From NCBI GenBank assembly GCA_964036155.1, contig OZ038422.1, positions 4,053,201-4,117,200 of the forward strand: a stretch of DNA of 64,000 nt, read 5' to 3'. The translations under genes were made by a program, and so were the position numbers. The notes below the pieces were generated by a model. That model worked only from the letters and a program-made list of their open reading frames with translations, was not told the origin of the DNA and searched no databases. This document shows positions 23,201 through 35,626 of this stretch, in pieces; within the stretch, counting starts at the first letter, position 1; every line of letters begins with the position of its first letter. Source of the DNA: Diploscapter coronatus. Taxonomy: Eukaryota; Nematoda; Chromadorea; Rhabditida; Rhabditidae.

Positions 23201-26200
23201 TCTTTGAACTATCAAAACTTCAAGCAGTACAATTTCGACAGCAGATAAAACTGAAAATATGCATTTCTTTAGACGGTTTAAATCGTTTTCAAATTTCATA
23301 CCATAAATAGCATTTTTTTCATCGGCCTTTTCAATAAGCTCAACGAATAATTTCGTGATGGCTTCCAACTTGACCACACCCGTTTTGCATAGAACTATTA
23401 GAAATTGAGCTATCTAAATCGAACATTTCTATGTAATAATAAAGCAAAAACTTACTTGTTCGAATAGTTCTCGATTTCCTCTCTGCATGTCTCGTAGTTG
23501 TAATAAGACAGCTTCAAACAGCGTTTTCTTTGGATCAGCCATAGTGTAAACGATTCCATCTCTCATCAGCTCACACATCGTGATTAGAATCTGTTGTAGA
23601 AAAATCAGTAATTTTTTGTTTAAATTGGGAGGTATCATCAGATGATTTCAAACATATCCATTATAAATTTCTCTTGAGAAAATTAAATCAATCGACTTTG
23701 TCAAAATTGTCGAAAAAGTATGCAAGTTTTTTCCTCTCAATGCTAATGTGTTGAATGCCAAGTTTATTCATGTTCAAAGAGAGGTTCAAATAACGCGTTT
23801 CATTTCCAACTTTCTATTTAAGAAATGAATAACTCACCGCTTTCCTGCATTCGAGGATCGGATAATTGATATAGTACTGGATGAGATTGGTGACGAAATC
23901 TTCAAAATGCGACAGAGCACTGGTGATTTCTGTAATTTCAGAAGGCATTACTGGCTGCGCGATACGAGATCACTAATGATAATGTTCGATGAATGTTTGA
24001 AAAGGCATCAGTGGACATCACATCACCATTAGTGATTTGTTTCAGCGATAATGAGAATATACCGGGGGCTGTAGGACAGTGCACCTTGCAGAGAACGTCA
24101 AGACGAAGCCAACCGAGTTTTCTAAAATGTTAAATTTGACCCTGAAACTTCCGCAAATGAGTCATTTAAGTTCATTTATCGAGAGTTCATGTGGAATTAA
24201 TATTCATCTATTAACGCAGTCGCGATGTCCGTATACTATTCTTTCTATTATTAGAATGATCATGAATTGCACGTTTCGCTTCACGAATATTTCAGTTCGC
24301 ATTACCTCATGATTAGTTTATCAGTGAATCTCCGATTCTTCATGTTCTCGCAACTCGTATCGTAATCAATCATGATTTGTTCAAGAATGGCTGAAATAAT
24401 GGATTAAAAGTTCAAAAATAATAGCTCCTCTACTTGTCCCCTTCGGTACGATCTCGGAATTGTTCATCTTCAAAATGTCCAAGTTTATGCTCGCTGCACT
24501 CTTTCCGAACACGAGTTTGAAAAGTTGATGGAGAAATGTAGTGGCTGACGTTGGACAGAAATCGTAAACAACCTAAACTTTATGAACTTTGAATAAAATA
24601 TACTATCATATTACCTTAACGTAGAGTAGGATTTCCTCCAAAATTGGCTTCGCCTGCTGGTATGTCATCATTTCCAGGTAGATTCCTAAGCATTCAAACG
24701 CAGCTTCGAGAAGTGACAGAAACTTGTCCGAGTTTTCTTTGGTTAGTGATTGCTCAAATTCATATCTTATTCAAAATAGAAGAAATTCCTGAACCATAAA
24801 ATTCTTATGAGCTCCTTGAATGTACGGGCAAAGTTGTCGGAGAACCGATGATTCGAGAAAACTCGACTGCTTGTAAGAATGAATGGACGTGCCAAGGAGA
24901 CGAGACAAATCTGCTATCCTTGATGGCGATGCCTGAAACTTTCTTTTCCAATAGATCTGAAATTTTAATTTTTCTTGACTTCGTGAAAGCAACATTTCCT
25001 AATTGGAAGGGCAGATACTGGGCGATTGTCTTTCTTTAACACTTTATTTCGCTATTTTTTTTCGAAGAATCTGCATACTACCAATGAACTTTTGCTTTCT
25101 CTTACCTTCTTCGGATTTGCAGACAGGTTCGGTCTTGACAGAATCGACGACGATGACTGTGAAATGGAAGAATAGTGCTCCGCGATGAGTGAATAGTAGA
25201 GATTGAGAGTACGCAGTGGTAGCAGAAGAAGTCGATCCATTGAAGACGAATCTGGAAGGTAGTTCAGAGAGGATCGATCCGGTTGTTTCAACTCGTTCGC
25301 TGATCTGACGAGATTTGATTCGCAGTAGCCTAAATTAAAACCAAAGTTTATACCACATTCACAAGCAAAATAGTATCGATAGATTTGGAATCATGAGAAA
25401 GATCTGGATATTTTCTCGATTTCGATCTAATATTTCAGCACATTTTAGGGTAAGAAAGCGAAGAGGGTTTTTTCATACTGCATATTTCGCCAATGATCGA
25501 AAAGTTTTCAAAATCACAGAAGCGCAAATGTCCGAATTTCCAAACAAACACGGGACAGTCTTTCTGACTTCAATTCCGACTCTTATTTATCAAACTCTCA
25601 CTTCATTATCTCCTTCTAGTTCTAAACTAAGATAAGCTAATAGTTCACCGTACCTGCAAATAAAGTCGCACAGGCTCTCATAGCCGTTGTTAGTTGCTTG
25701 GCCGTGAACACAGCACAGTCAGCGGCTTCGATCATCTCAACGAATAGGCCACAAGTCAAAATGGAAGTGCGATCCACAGCCAGCCAAACTTGAGGATAAA
25801 CTGCAGGTGGAAAGATTTGAAGCAACTCGGAGAAAATCTCGATTAGCGCAGGCAATCGATGGAGTTCGTCCTGGAAAAACAGAGTTACGGATTTATCGAA
25901 AAGTTCGTATTCCGAATTACCTTCGATGTGAACTCAAGTAATCCACTGACGAATTGACAAAGACGACCTTCGATGTAGGCTTTTGGCTTTTCAGTTTGAA
26001 ATCGATAAGCAGGATGTAAATTTAGAACCTAAAATGCCACTCTTCCTAAATGCAATTTTCAAAGACAACGATCTAACCAATGGTAAAGTTGGACTGATCA
26101 AATCCTGGGCCAGGTTCTTTGAATCTTGCAACAAGGAGTCGGCTTCACACATGTTCAGGATGAAGCTAAAACCCAAAACACTTTATTTTATTTATCCTTA

Positions 26201-29200
26201 CGTTACTTTTTCAATCCTGAAATAGCTGCTTTCGATACTTTTGGATCAGAATCGAATAGCAGTTTGTTATACGCTAGAATTGCGGAGGATTCAAAGTCTC
26301 TTCGATGTTCACTTCGCATTCTCCACCACTCGATTGATGACAATAGTTCAGCGCAGGAAATCTGCAGGCATATTGAAACTATGAGTTTCTTATAGAATGT
26401 TTACTTTCAGGAGGAAGAAAGACGATGTTGCTTCGTTGCAAGCCAACTGCAAAACTAATGGCAGCAGATCCATCTGATCCACAGTCGTCAAGTTGCCAAT
26501 CGCAGCTTGAAGAAGGGCACGCTTGCGAATCGGTTGGAACGATGACGCTATCCGATGGTAGCTGATCACTTCGGCTGAAATATAAAACAAAAGAATATAA
26601 TAATAATAATTACTATTATTATATTTCAATTCGAGAAACTGGGAAAGCGTTTGAATAAGACAAAGTTTATGCACATTCATGACGACTTTAATTTGTTTTA
26701 ACGCAGAAATCTAGCAAAATAAGGTATAAGATTCGGACTGATCAGAGATGTGCTATCCATCCTTCCTTTCACGCTATCTCTCCCAACCACTACAAATCCA
26801 AAATGTTCGAATTCATTTGTGGCAGAAAAAACTCGTACCACAAATTCCAGATTTCCGCTTATCAAGGCTGAATGAGAAGGCAACAGCTGCAGCGCAGAGC
26901 TGGTCATCGTCGTGCATCGCGAATCTGCAGACGTCCAGAAGAGACTGTTTGCAGTCGGTCATGATCACTGACACATCTGACAAATCCGCGTTCTCGGAGA
27001 TCAAAGCCAGGCAATTCAGTGCCAAGATCTATGAATTTATTGGATCATCGTCGGCTCGGGTAGAGAGTAAAATTCCTTACTTTATGCGATATCCGAACTT
27101 TCCGATCATTCTTAAGTCCTTTCAAACCAGCCAGCAAGAATCGCCTTCCAACGAAAGCAGCACAATACACGTAAAGATTCGGATCAGGATCGGCTAGAAG
27201 TTATTCTCCTGCTGATTTATCAGTAACTTTCAAGGTCTCATACTGATATCATCGGGTAGAAGCTGTTTGATCCCTTCATTTTCCATGTCATCCGGGGAGT
27301 TTTGTTCTGGCGACATATAGGCGCTCTGATCAGTTTCGTTGAGTGTCAAATCAGCCGATTCGTCCATTTCCTTCTCTCGTTGGCTCATTATCGCTTTTGT
27401 TACCTAAACTACAAATCTAGACTCGGTAAACATATTCTGATATATAGGAACAGGAAAATGAATATTTTCGAAAACATGTCGAAATAAAAAGTGATCCGAC
27501 AACTACGAAATTAAGAAAACTCGGAGCTAGAGTCAGAATCAGGGCTGTGAGTAATTTTGAATTTCGAGAAATTTTTAACCGAAAATTAGGGCCGGGTATA
27601 AAATTTTTCGAGACCCCAGAATCGGAGTGAAAATTCCGCGCACCCCGATCAAAATTCTCTTAGATATACTGCCATCTCACCTCTTCGTAGATGTCAGCAT
27701 GTAGGAGTGGGTCAATGATTTCCTGAGCTTCTGATTCATCTCCCATTTCAGTGTCCTACAAATCTAGCATCACCATGATAATGAACCTGATTAGTACCGT
27801 CGAGTCCGTAGCGCTGTCTGCATTTTCTTGCTCATTTTCAGTCGGATCATTTTGTAGGTCATCAACGAAATCTGCCATTCTATCATCGGACACGTTCAAA
27901 TTTGCGACTGATCCAGTCGGAGTCGAGAAGAGCGACATGGCAACGCTTCCTTAAATTTAACGCCAACTCATTCAAATAGGCTTTCAGAAAATAATTTAAA
28001 TGTTGGCAATTTACCTGGTCCTCGAGCACTCCCAGATTGAGATAGCGTCTCTGCCAATGTCAGCTTCCGATCCAACTGACTTCTCGCCACGAAATCTGTT
28101 GGAATGTAGGTCAAGAACCAAGGCAGTGGATTCGAGAAAATTATCTGCAAGAGTTCCATCGCAGAGACGATTATTTCACTGTGACTCGAAAATAAGCAGC
28201 CAATGGTGCCATTTATCATCTAAAATTGGTTTCTTTTTGGAACAATCTTGTCCAGAAAAAACTGACATATTTGATATTCTCTTCCGATATCGAATCTGGA
28301 CTCTTGACGCTCAATGGCCACAACAGCTTCAGAGTGTTCAACGAACCGACAAGCCGATTCTTACCTTCATTCTCGTCGGCACTTCGAATATTCATCACAC
28401 ATCGTGCGAGCGCCTAAACATGTCCATTTTTAATAACGAAAATCCTTAATTTTATCACAGAAGAAATTTTACTTTAATAAGCAGAGATGGATAATACGAA
28501 GCTAGTTGACCAATTACAACGCATGCTGCTCGATTCGACGATCCAGCCAAATCCAAACTATCAGCTGCGACTCGGTACAGTTCCTAAAATGACGAGGAAA
28601 AGAACTTGTTTACGATAGCATTTTTTACGTAAGCCTTATCCGACTGCTGATCTCGTATCCGTGGTCCAATTGCATCGAAGATAGCAGGCGAATGGGAGAT
28701 GATCGCCTGCTGGACGGTTTCCTCGGGACGCTTTAGCATCGATGCCATCGCGAACATTATGTGAGCTCCGTAGCTACTGAAATAATTTTCACTGCTTAAT
28801 TTTTCTGATCAATTACAAACTATCATATATAATTTGTGTGCAATTATACCCGGTTAAATTTGATAGGAAAAATTCAGATTTAAAAATGTTGAAATTTTTC
28901 TTATATTAGGATTGCTATTTATCATTTTTATAGCTTTCTTAGCTTACATGATCCGATTCGATCTGGCCAAACGGATTACTTGAGACAGTCTGACGAATGC
29001 AGCAGCGATCGAGCGAGCTTTCGTGTTCTTGTGGATTTCCGTGATCAGCATGACGAGCGCTCGAGAATAGTGCTGACCGAGTAGGAGGCTCTGTAATAGT
29101 TCGATTACTAGTCTTCCAAATTGATTCGTTAAAATTAACCTTGAAAATGGTATCAATCGATTCCTCAGCAAGTGATCTTATGCTTTGCTCCGTGTGGTTG

Positions 29201-29743
29201 AAGAGGTTGAACAGAGCCTCGACGGCTTTGCCAAGAGCATCACCATATCGTTTGTCTTCCTGTAGAAAATTTCGAATGTATTAAATACCACAATTAAAAA
29301 AAAAAAAAAATCAGTAAAATCATAAAATTGAAATTATCGAAATTTTTAGTGAGTAATTCTTGTTTCTTTTTCAATTGATTCAGAAGGATTGGCTTTTTAA
29401 GAATCGATGTTCATTTGAATTAAAACACAATAAATTTTTTGCAACAAAATTATATTCTTCTAGATTTTACCTTCGACAAAACGAGATAATCATTGGCTAC
29501 GATAAAATCCCGAATCTCCACACAGCAACTCCGTTCCTTGTCAAAACTTATCGATTTTCGGCTAAATTAATATATATATATATATATTTTAAATTATATA
29601 AAGTCATTTTTGATACCTATTCAGTGGAACGAGTTCATTGGCCTTCATTGCGGCGTCCAATTGAGTAACGGATCGCAATAAACGATCGGTCTAAATTATT
29701 CTTTTATTAAAAATAAATAAATAAAAATCACCTTATTCGACAT
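17295..29743 (-). CDS. htt: huntingtin (HTT) orthologue, many exons, no polyQ
   Basis: Huntingtin is a very large HEAT-repeat scaffold for vesicle transport and autophagy. The ATG at 29743 gives MSNK, spliced to TDRLLRSVTQLDAAMK (29618-29692). Blocks follow in the order of vertebrate HTT: HTEQSIRSLAEESIDTIFK (29150-29200), KRPEETVQ (about 28720, human KRPEESVQ), SAMELLQIIFSNP (about 28125), an acidic low-complexity stretch (27756-27938) where human HTT is disordered, FLHQLFKLVFGKSAAS (24500-24540), CELMRDGIVYTMADPKK (23530-23580), LGWTSRTQFEE (about 20255-20290, identical to human), and SDLFDERASFEF (about 18870-18905, human SDLFTERNQFEL). The C-terminal exon ends IGKPELSSR. There is no glutamine or proline run after the N terminus. 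Introns are mostly 45-100 nt; internal boundaries were only partly resolved. The nematode gene is well enough conserved to recognise by eye. Confidence 0.9.
19094..19121. repeat. TC dinucleotide microsatellite
   Basis: A run of CT/TC repeats within the huntingtin gene, probably in an intron. In the minus strand it reads GA and would encode an RE repeat if translated. Confidence 0.7.
26596..26630. repeat. AAT/ATT microsatellite, self-complementary
   Basis: Repeated ATA/AAT units followed by TTATTATTA form a small inverted microsatellite inside a huntingtin intron. Confidence 0.6.
29566..29588. repeat. TA dinucleotide microsatellite
   Basis: A TATATA run in the large second intron of the huntingtin gene (about 29261-29617). 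Confidence 0.7.
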
Positions 29744-30826
29744 CGTGGATGAATAGTAATTTTATAATCTAGTATAATTCAAAAGTTCTTCTACATTTTA
29801 GTAAGCCATGAATCTAATAATTTAATATTGAGTGCATAATTAACCAATAAATTAATGGAATAAATATCGAGTATAGTTACTGAGCAGAAGAGTATTCGGA
29901 ATAAATTACAATTCCGCAATTGGTTTAGTTCAATATATCGCTAGATTACATTAATGCTGTTTACGCGTAATTATTGTCAACAGAGTTCGCCAAATTTTTA
30001 TATTATTTCCACAATGTTGGAGCAGCATATAATAATAGTCAGATGATTTTTTAAAAATATATTAAGGCTAGATTATAACATTGCTCTATCGTCCTGTTGG
30101 AGAATTCGTCGCCTCTATCTAGCATGGAAACGAATCAAAGATAGATTATGCAGTGAACGGCAAGCGATACATCGACTGCATCTCTGGCGTACGACACGTT
30201 GAAGAGTGCAACTATTACACGTACTTATAATTATGATTTTTATTTTAAAAAAACTGTCTAATAGAAGATGTCAACTAGTTACATCAAACATGTTTCATAA
30301 ACAATTGAGTTGCGAAAATTAAATAAATGAAAAATATATCGCATGATTTTCACATTATCATGCTAAAACTTCTCATATTTTATACAAGAAAAGCAAAACA
30401 CATATACATATAATCCAAAAGTCTTAAGGACAAATCGTCTTCGTGAAAAATATTACCATGAATGGAAAAAATTTTCAGCCTTGTGATGGTTTACAATGAT
30501 TCGCTACAAACTTTTATTTGAAAACATCGCAATTCACGCAAACTAATGATCGTGTAAATCGTACAATATTAATGATCTATAGCTGGGAAGTGAGTTGGCA
30601 GAACGAATTTCTATAATCTAACATCTTGTAAAATAATAAGTCTACTAGAAGAATGCATGAATTAATTGAAACTTGTATCAATTTCTGCACCATCAGAGAA
30701 TACTATTCTTTTCCATCTTTAGCAATTTATAGAACTCTAAAATAGTATTCATTTCTAATCTAAATTTTTTCTTACTACTCTTCGCATTATTACAAAACGG
30801 TGCTTTGATTCCCGAATACCTAGGAG
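29744..30826. other. huntingtin upstream region and carboxylesterase 3' flank
   Basis: Both flanking genes are on the minus strand, so this holds the huntingtin promoter and the carboxylesterase 3' UTR. A minus-strand AATAAA (30513-30518 as TTTATT) could end the esterase transcript. A plus-strand frame at about 30045-30200 is rich in Arg, Trp and Leu (WRIRRLYLAWKRIKDRL) but has no ATG; it is not assigned. Confidence 0.45.
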
Positions 30827-33800
30827 CTACACAGGTGAAATACTCGGTTGATGGATGGTAATTCGACATCGCCTGAGAATTTCATGAAAACTCTGCAATT
30901 GTTTTATTAAAACCTGTGGCTGAGGCATAAATGACAGATATTTATTAGTCCCGTCATTTGCCAATTTCGGCCATGTGAATGGCATTTTTGCTTCTGGTGG
31001 GGTGGGGTTACTAAATTTTTGATTCGGAGTGAAAATAAGATTTTTACCCATGAACGACGAAATTTGTCCAGGTCTGCTGGAAATATTCTCGCAGAATATT
31101 GTCGTCGGGCTGGCAAGGATAACCAAAACAGACTGAACTTTTCTAATATTGCTGACTTCATAATACTTTCCTCCTTAGAATTAATTCATGCATTTTAAGA
31201 TCTCAAAATGGTGCCAACAAAATATACAAGAAAAATGCGCAATAAAATGGTCTCCTCAATCTAAACAACCGAATAATCAGGAGAGGTTATTACCGCTGTC
31301 ATAAATGTACCACATCTCCAAAGTGTGAGGAACACCGCGAAGTCGAGGATCGGTGATGAACGTCCATGCATACCTAGGTTAGAAATTGTTATTGTAATTT
31401 GAAGATACTGCAACATTAGTCATTAGAAATTGGACCGATGTACATCATCTCATCATCTTTGCAATAATTTGAAATAATTCTCTGCTTACGGCGAGAGGTA
31501 GTCAAAGCTATAGAGGTAGACATCCGAGCCGGTGTGCACGTGGTACTGTGCATCCCGACGAACTCCTGCGGTGAAATCCAGATCGCTCATCAACTAAACA
31601 TTTTTCTTTCATATATCCAAAAATTGTGCTGTTTCAGAAATAAGCAAAGTTTGGTATAAAAATTACTAGGCAAATGAAATTTGATAGTTTTTTTTTGGAT
31701 AGTTCGAAGATTGACTTGAGTTTTCAAAATCAAGATGAAATAAAACCATTCTCCAATAAACTAACTGTTATGGCATTTTCATGTAACAAAGCGGCAATAA
31801 ACACTTGCATTAATCCAGACACTCATCCATCCAGCGTGATCAGTATCGGGATACGGGGCTAAATCGATGTAGAAATTTTGAGCGCCTTTCTCAACGTCGG
31901 CTGAAAATTTCAATAAAACTTAAGTTTTGTTTTCATCGATACGGAAGTCCCTCCAACATCTCATTTCGAAAGTGTTCTGCAATTTTCCGATCAGACCTGC
32001 CCTCGTGAATGCCGGCGTGTTCATCGTCCCATTGATGATATCGCTGGTTTCTAAACATGGAATTCCAATTTCAGTACTGCTCAAGTCTGCACCAATTCGA
32101 CTTGTCGATCATAACATTTGAGCCTCAACATTTTTGAAAGGCAGAATTTACTTGAAAAGAGTTTGCTTGAATCCAAATTCAATGTGCTACGAATGAAATT
32201 CGTCATTGAATTGTTTCAACTGTCGGAATTCGTTCCTTTTATTTTATAAAATAGTCGACGAACCCCAGGCAAGCCATTCTGTTGAGCAGGCTCCTGCAAG
32301 AACGTTGAACTTCGGTCGTTTCAGGGCGAGTTTATCCAGAGTTTCAGGCAGGTAGAGATGATCCTAGAAGAATGAGTCGTTTTTATAGTCGTTCTGAACA
32401 ATATTCACTCACGACTACAAACTGCCAATTCATGAAGTGCTCGTAGGGCATGTGCGTGTCCGCATTTTGCAGGTCCGCTGCGCTCACAGACCGCATACAT
32501 TTCAGGATTTTCTGAGTTTAAGACTGAAGCATGAAGCTTTATAAACTTGTTATTTTTTCAAGATTCACCAATGAGTTAGTTTTCAAAAATACAACCGGAC
32601 TCGACTCATACTTTTATCCATCACTACCTAGCATCAGGTAACTCCAAATTGATTAGTGAGTAAATAATATTGGATTGGGATAATACTAAATTGTTTGAAA
32701 ATAATCACCGAGTAATGATAAGCAAAGAATTTACTGAAGCTACCTCGAAATGCTTTCCCGAGTTCCACGTATCGACAGTCGCGCATCCCACCTTGACTGC
32801 CAGCTGCAGACTCGAATTGCTCGAATCGCACATCGACACGCCGCCTCCGAACGAACTGCCCGACTCCATGATGACCTGGTTGAAGTAGCCTAGAAATTGA
32901 TTGATGTCAAAATTCGTCTTCAATTTTTGCTGTCTACTTGATCTGTTTGCAATATTAGTAAGATTTATTTTAGATGCTGTGGAAAAACTCCATTAAAATA
33001 AAAATTCTTTTCTTGTCAAAATGAGCGGCAACGTTATCCTTGACATGTGCATCCGTCACATATTTCGTGATTTTCAAACTGGAAAGACCACTTTTTATCA
33101 GATACTTTTGACAAAACTCTGTAATTAGATCTCCAAAAATCGTTGTTTATTCAATGTTCGATCAAAAGTGCAAATGTATAGCACTGGCAGGCACATGGGA
33201 AAATATCGAATTACCCCGTGTCACCGGCGACATCGACAGTGCACTCACTGACTCGGCACCAGAACTCTCTCCAGAAATGGTGATCCGATTAGGATTTCCG
33301 CCAAAAAACGTGATATATCGTCTTGTCCATTTCAGTGCTTCAACCATATCCGAAATGGCGAAATTTCCCGGAATTGTTCTTTCTTTTGAGGAGAAAAGGC
33401 CTAAAATGAAAGATTAAGTTTGCAAGGGCAATATGAAGAGCATGTTGAATGAGGCTGGATAAAGAACTTCATTTTCAAATAATTACTAGCTACTTCCATG
33501 ACTTATCGCATTTCCGATTGACAAGTTCATCATTTACAAATTTCCGTTTCAAACATACCGAAAGGTCCAAGTCGATAGCTGATCGAGACTATAATCAGAG
33601 GACCACGATTTATGAGGTTATTGAAGACCGCTGTATTTTGCTGTGCTGATCCTGAAATTCAGATATCCGAATGAGCTAATCAGTATTTTTGCAGATGAAA
33701 ACTCAAATTCTTCATGTCCACTATTCTAATATCTCCAAACGATTTGAGTAAGCTTCTTTTACAAACGTTATTTTAGATATCTAAAAATGTCAATCTTCTA

Positions 33801-34869
33801 TCTATTAAACCAATTTGTCACAAATCAGACATAAATTATCGCCATCTTCAATTTTCCCTACAAATTAACCTACCCTGCTCTAATCCACCGCCATGAATGT
33901 GGAACATCACAGGAAGTTGCGATTTTGAGGTGACTCCCTAGAACTTGACCGTAAAACTTCTCTCACATTCAATGTCCATTTTACCGCCGGAGTATAGATA
34001 TTCAGAAACAAGCAGTCTTCGTTAGCCAACGCGCTCTGGGAACATTCAGGCCCGTAGTTTCTCGCATCCACTGTTCCATTCGGATCGAGTCTTTTGGCAT
34101 ACTGAAATGTGAATTATTTGACGTAAGATTTTCGATTGATGATAATCGGATTTCAGATTCGTAACGGAATATATTTTTCTAACGACAATGACAAGCCATA
34201 CCTTGTTATTCTTAACAACCAGTTTTGAACCTTGATCAATGTTATTTTCAAGATAAAAGTGCATAATAAAACGTTTAAAAAGTTTGGGTGGTTCGTCACC
34301 AAATATAAAAAATGATAATAAAATTTTCACTTGAGAGTTTAAAAATAAAAATGTAATAATTATTGTTTGAATAATTGTAATCTCGTCACATAGAATGCTA
34401 ACGTTATGATATTCTCTGCATTTACAATTTTTGGTTTGCATTCGGCAATTTTGGCTAGAGACCAACTTTATTCTACTATTTCGATCCAATTTAAAGAAAA
34501 AATATCTTACTGCAAATCGTAGATCGCCAACCGGAGGCTGAGCGAAACGAATTCCTCTGAACCACCATCCGATCACTGTGCTATCGCAACAGGTTTCCCC
34601 TGAAGATGACATTCGTTTCAAAATAATCAGTTTTAGCAATTCAAAAAATCTCATAAGATCACGATGTTTAATATAGACCATCATTAGAATTAACCTTATT
34701 TTTGACTAGAAACAGGAACACTAAATGAGGAATTCTGCAATAGTAAAAGTATAAAAGTTAAACTTATCGTACCTTGAACAGTAGCAGTTCTGATTCCTTT
34801 TTGTATTTTTATATTGACGATTTCAGAATTTGTAGAAGCAAGAAAACATAGCAAAATGATTATCCACAT
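30827..34869 (-). CDS. secreted type-B carboxylesterase (cholinesterase-like)
   Basis: Alpha/beta-hydrolase that cleaves carboxylic esters, secreted or membrane-facing. The ATG at 34869 starts a signal peptide (MWIIILLCFLASTNS). Family motifs follow in order: FRGIRFAQPPVGDLRF (about 34510-34560), EDCLFLNIYTP (about 34000), HIHGGG oxyanion loop (about 33900), the nucleophile GESSG (about 33265), STEW as the likely acidic residue (about 32290), and GVPHTLEMWYIY with the catalytic His (about 31320). The C-terminal part has NFVVHGNPTPP and FTWPKL and ends HQPSISPV. So the Ser-Glu-His triad looks complete, unlike neuroligins or other inactive relatives. No C-terminal transmembrane segment is evident. 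Introns of 37-45 nt occur in the last third (about 31010-31046). Substrate is unknown. Confidence 0.85.
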
Positions 34870-35626
34870 TCAGAGAGATTTGCAAATTATAACTGAGCAG
34901 GAGCAGATTATATAAAGAATCGCAAATTTTCGAGGAAAAAATAAAACGACTTGATGATTGAGGATAATCATTGTTCCAATGTTTATCACTGCGTCAAAAT
35001 AAACATTGCAATGTCTTTTCTAGAGATATTCATTGTTTCCCATTCTCACTTTGACCTCATCACACTATATTGTAGCGCAGTAAAATCTTAGGAAGATTTG
35101 AAAAATAAATCCGTGATATTGACAAATTTTTATTATAGGTAAGTGTACGACACTTTTTACCTTGTTTTTGATTTTTTTTTCTTCGAAAACTAATACGAAA
35201 GAAGAATACTGAAATAATTTTAATTCAGCAAATGATTCATAATGGTGAGCTTCGAGGAAATTATATTATATTTAATTTTCTCAGTCAAAAATAATTTATT
35301 GTTTTGTAGGAATAAAAATAACTTTTGTCAATGTCGATAAAAATATCCGTCTGTTGATAATGATAATCAAAAGTATGGCAACAGCTATAGGACGGAAGAC
35401 GAAGGACATTCACTAAATGGCAGGGGGCTTAACTAGGGGAGCACTCCATCAATTTTCTGAAATGCCTTCCGTCATCTTATAGTTAAGATCTCCGTTCTTC
35501 GTCATATAGTAACTGCTCAAATGTATCACACAATCATTTAAGAATGCATTGGAAGGGTTAAACAAACAAAAGTTTTAATCTGATAACTATACAGAACATG
35601 TATTAAAATTAGACCTTATTACAACT
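34870..35626. other. intergenic region, esterase promoter and arginase 3' flank
   Basis: AT-rich, no gene seen on either strand. Both flanking genes run on the minus strand. Confidence 0.45.

Noticed and set aside
23960..24040. Small inverted repeat (ATCACTAATG / CATTAGTGAT) in the huntingtin gene
   Set aside because: About 10 bp stem with a long loop; common by chance in AT-rich DNA.
26748..27197. 149-residue plus-strand frame across the huntingtin gene
   Set aside because: The minus strand gives exons in the order and with the similarity expected of huntingtin; the plus frame is a shadow.
28000..28449. Second 149-residue plus-strand frame in the huntingtin gene
   Set aside because: Antisense to the SAMELLQIIFSNP exon; no domain or start context.
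34046..34684. 212-residue minus-strand frame treated as one exon
   Set aside because: Family alignment shows that only the FRGIRFAQPPVGDLRFA part and the last few residues are exonic; the middle is an intron that happens to be open.
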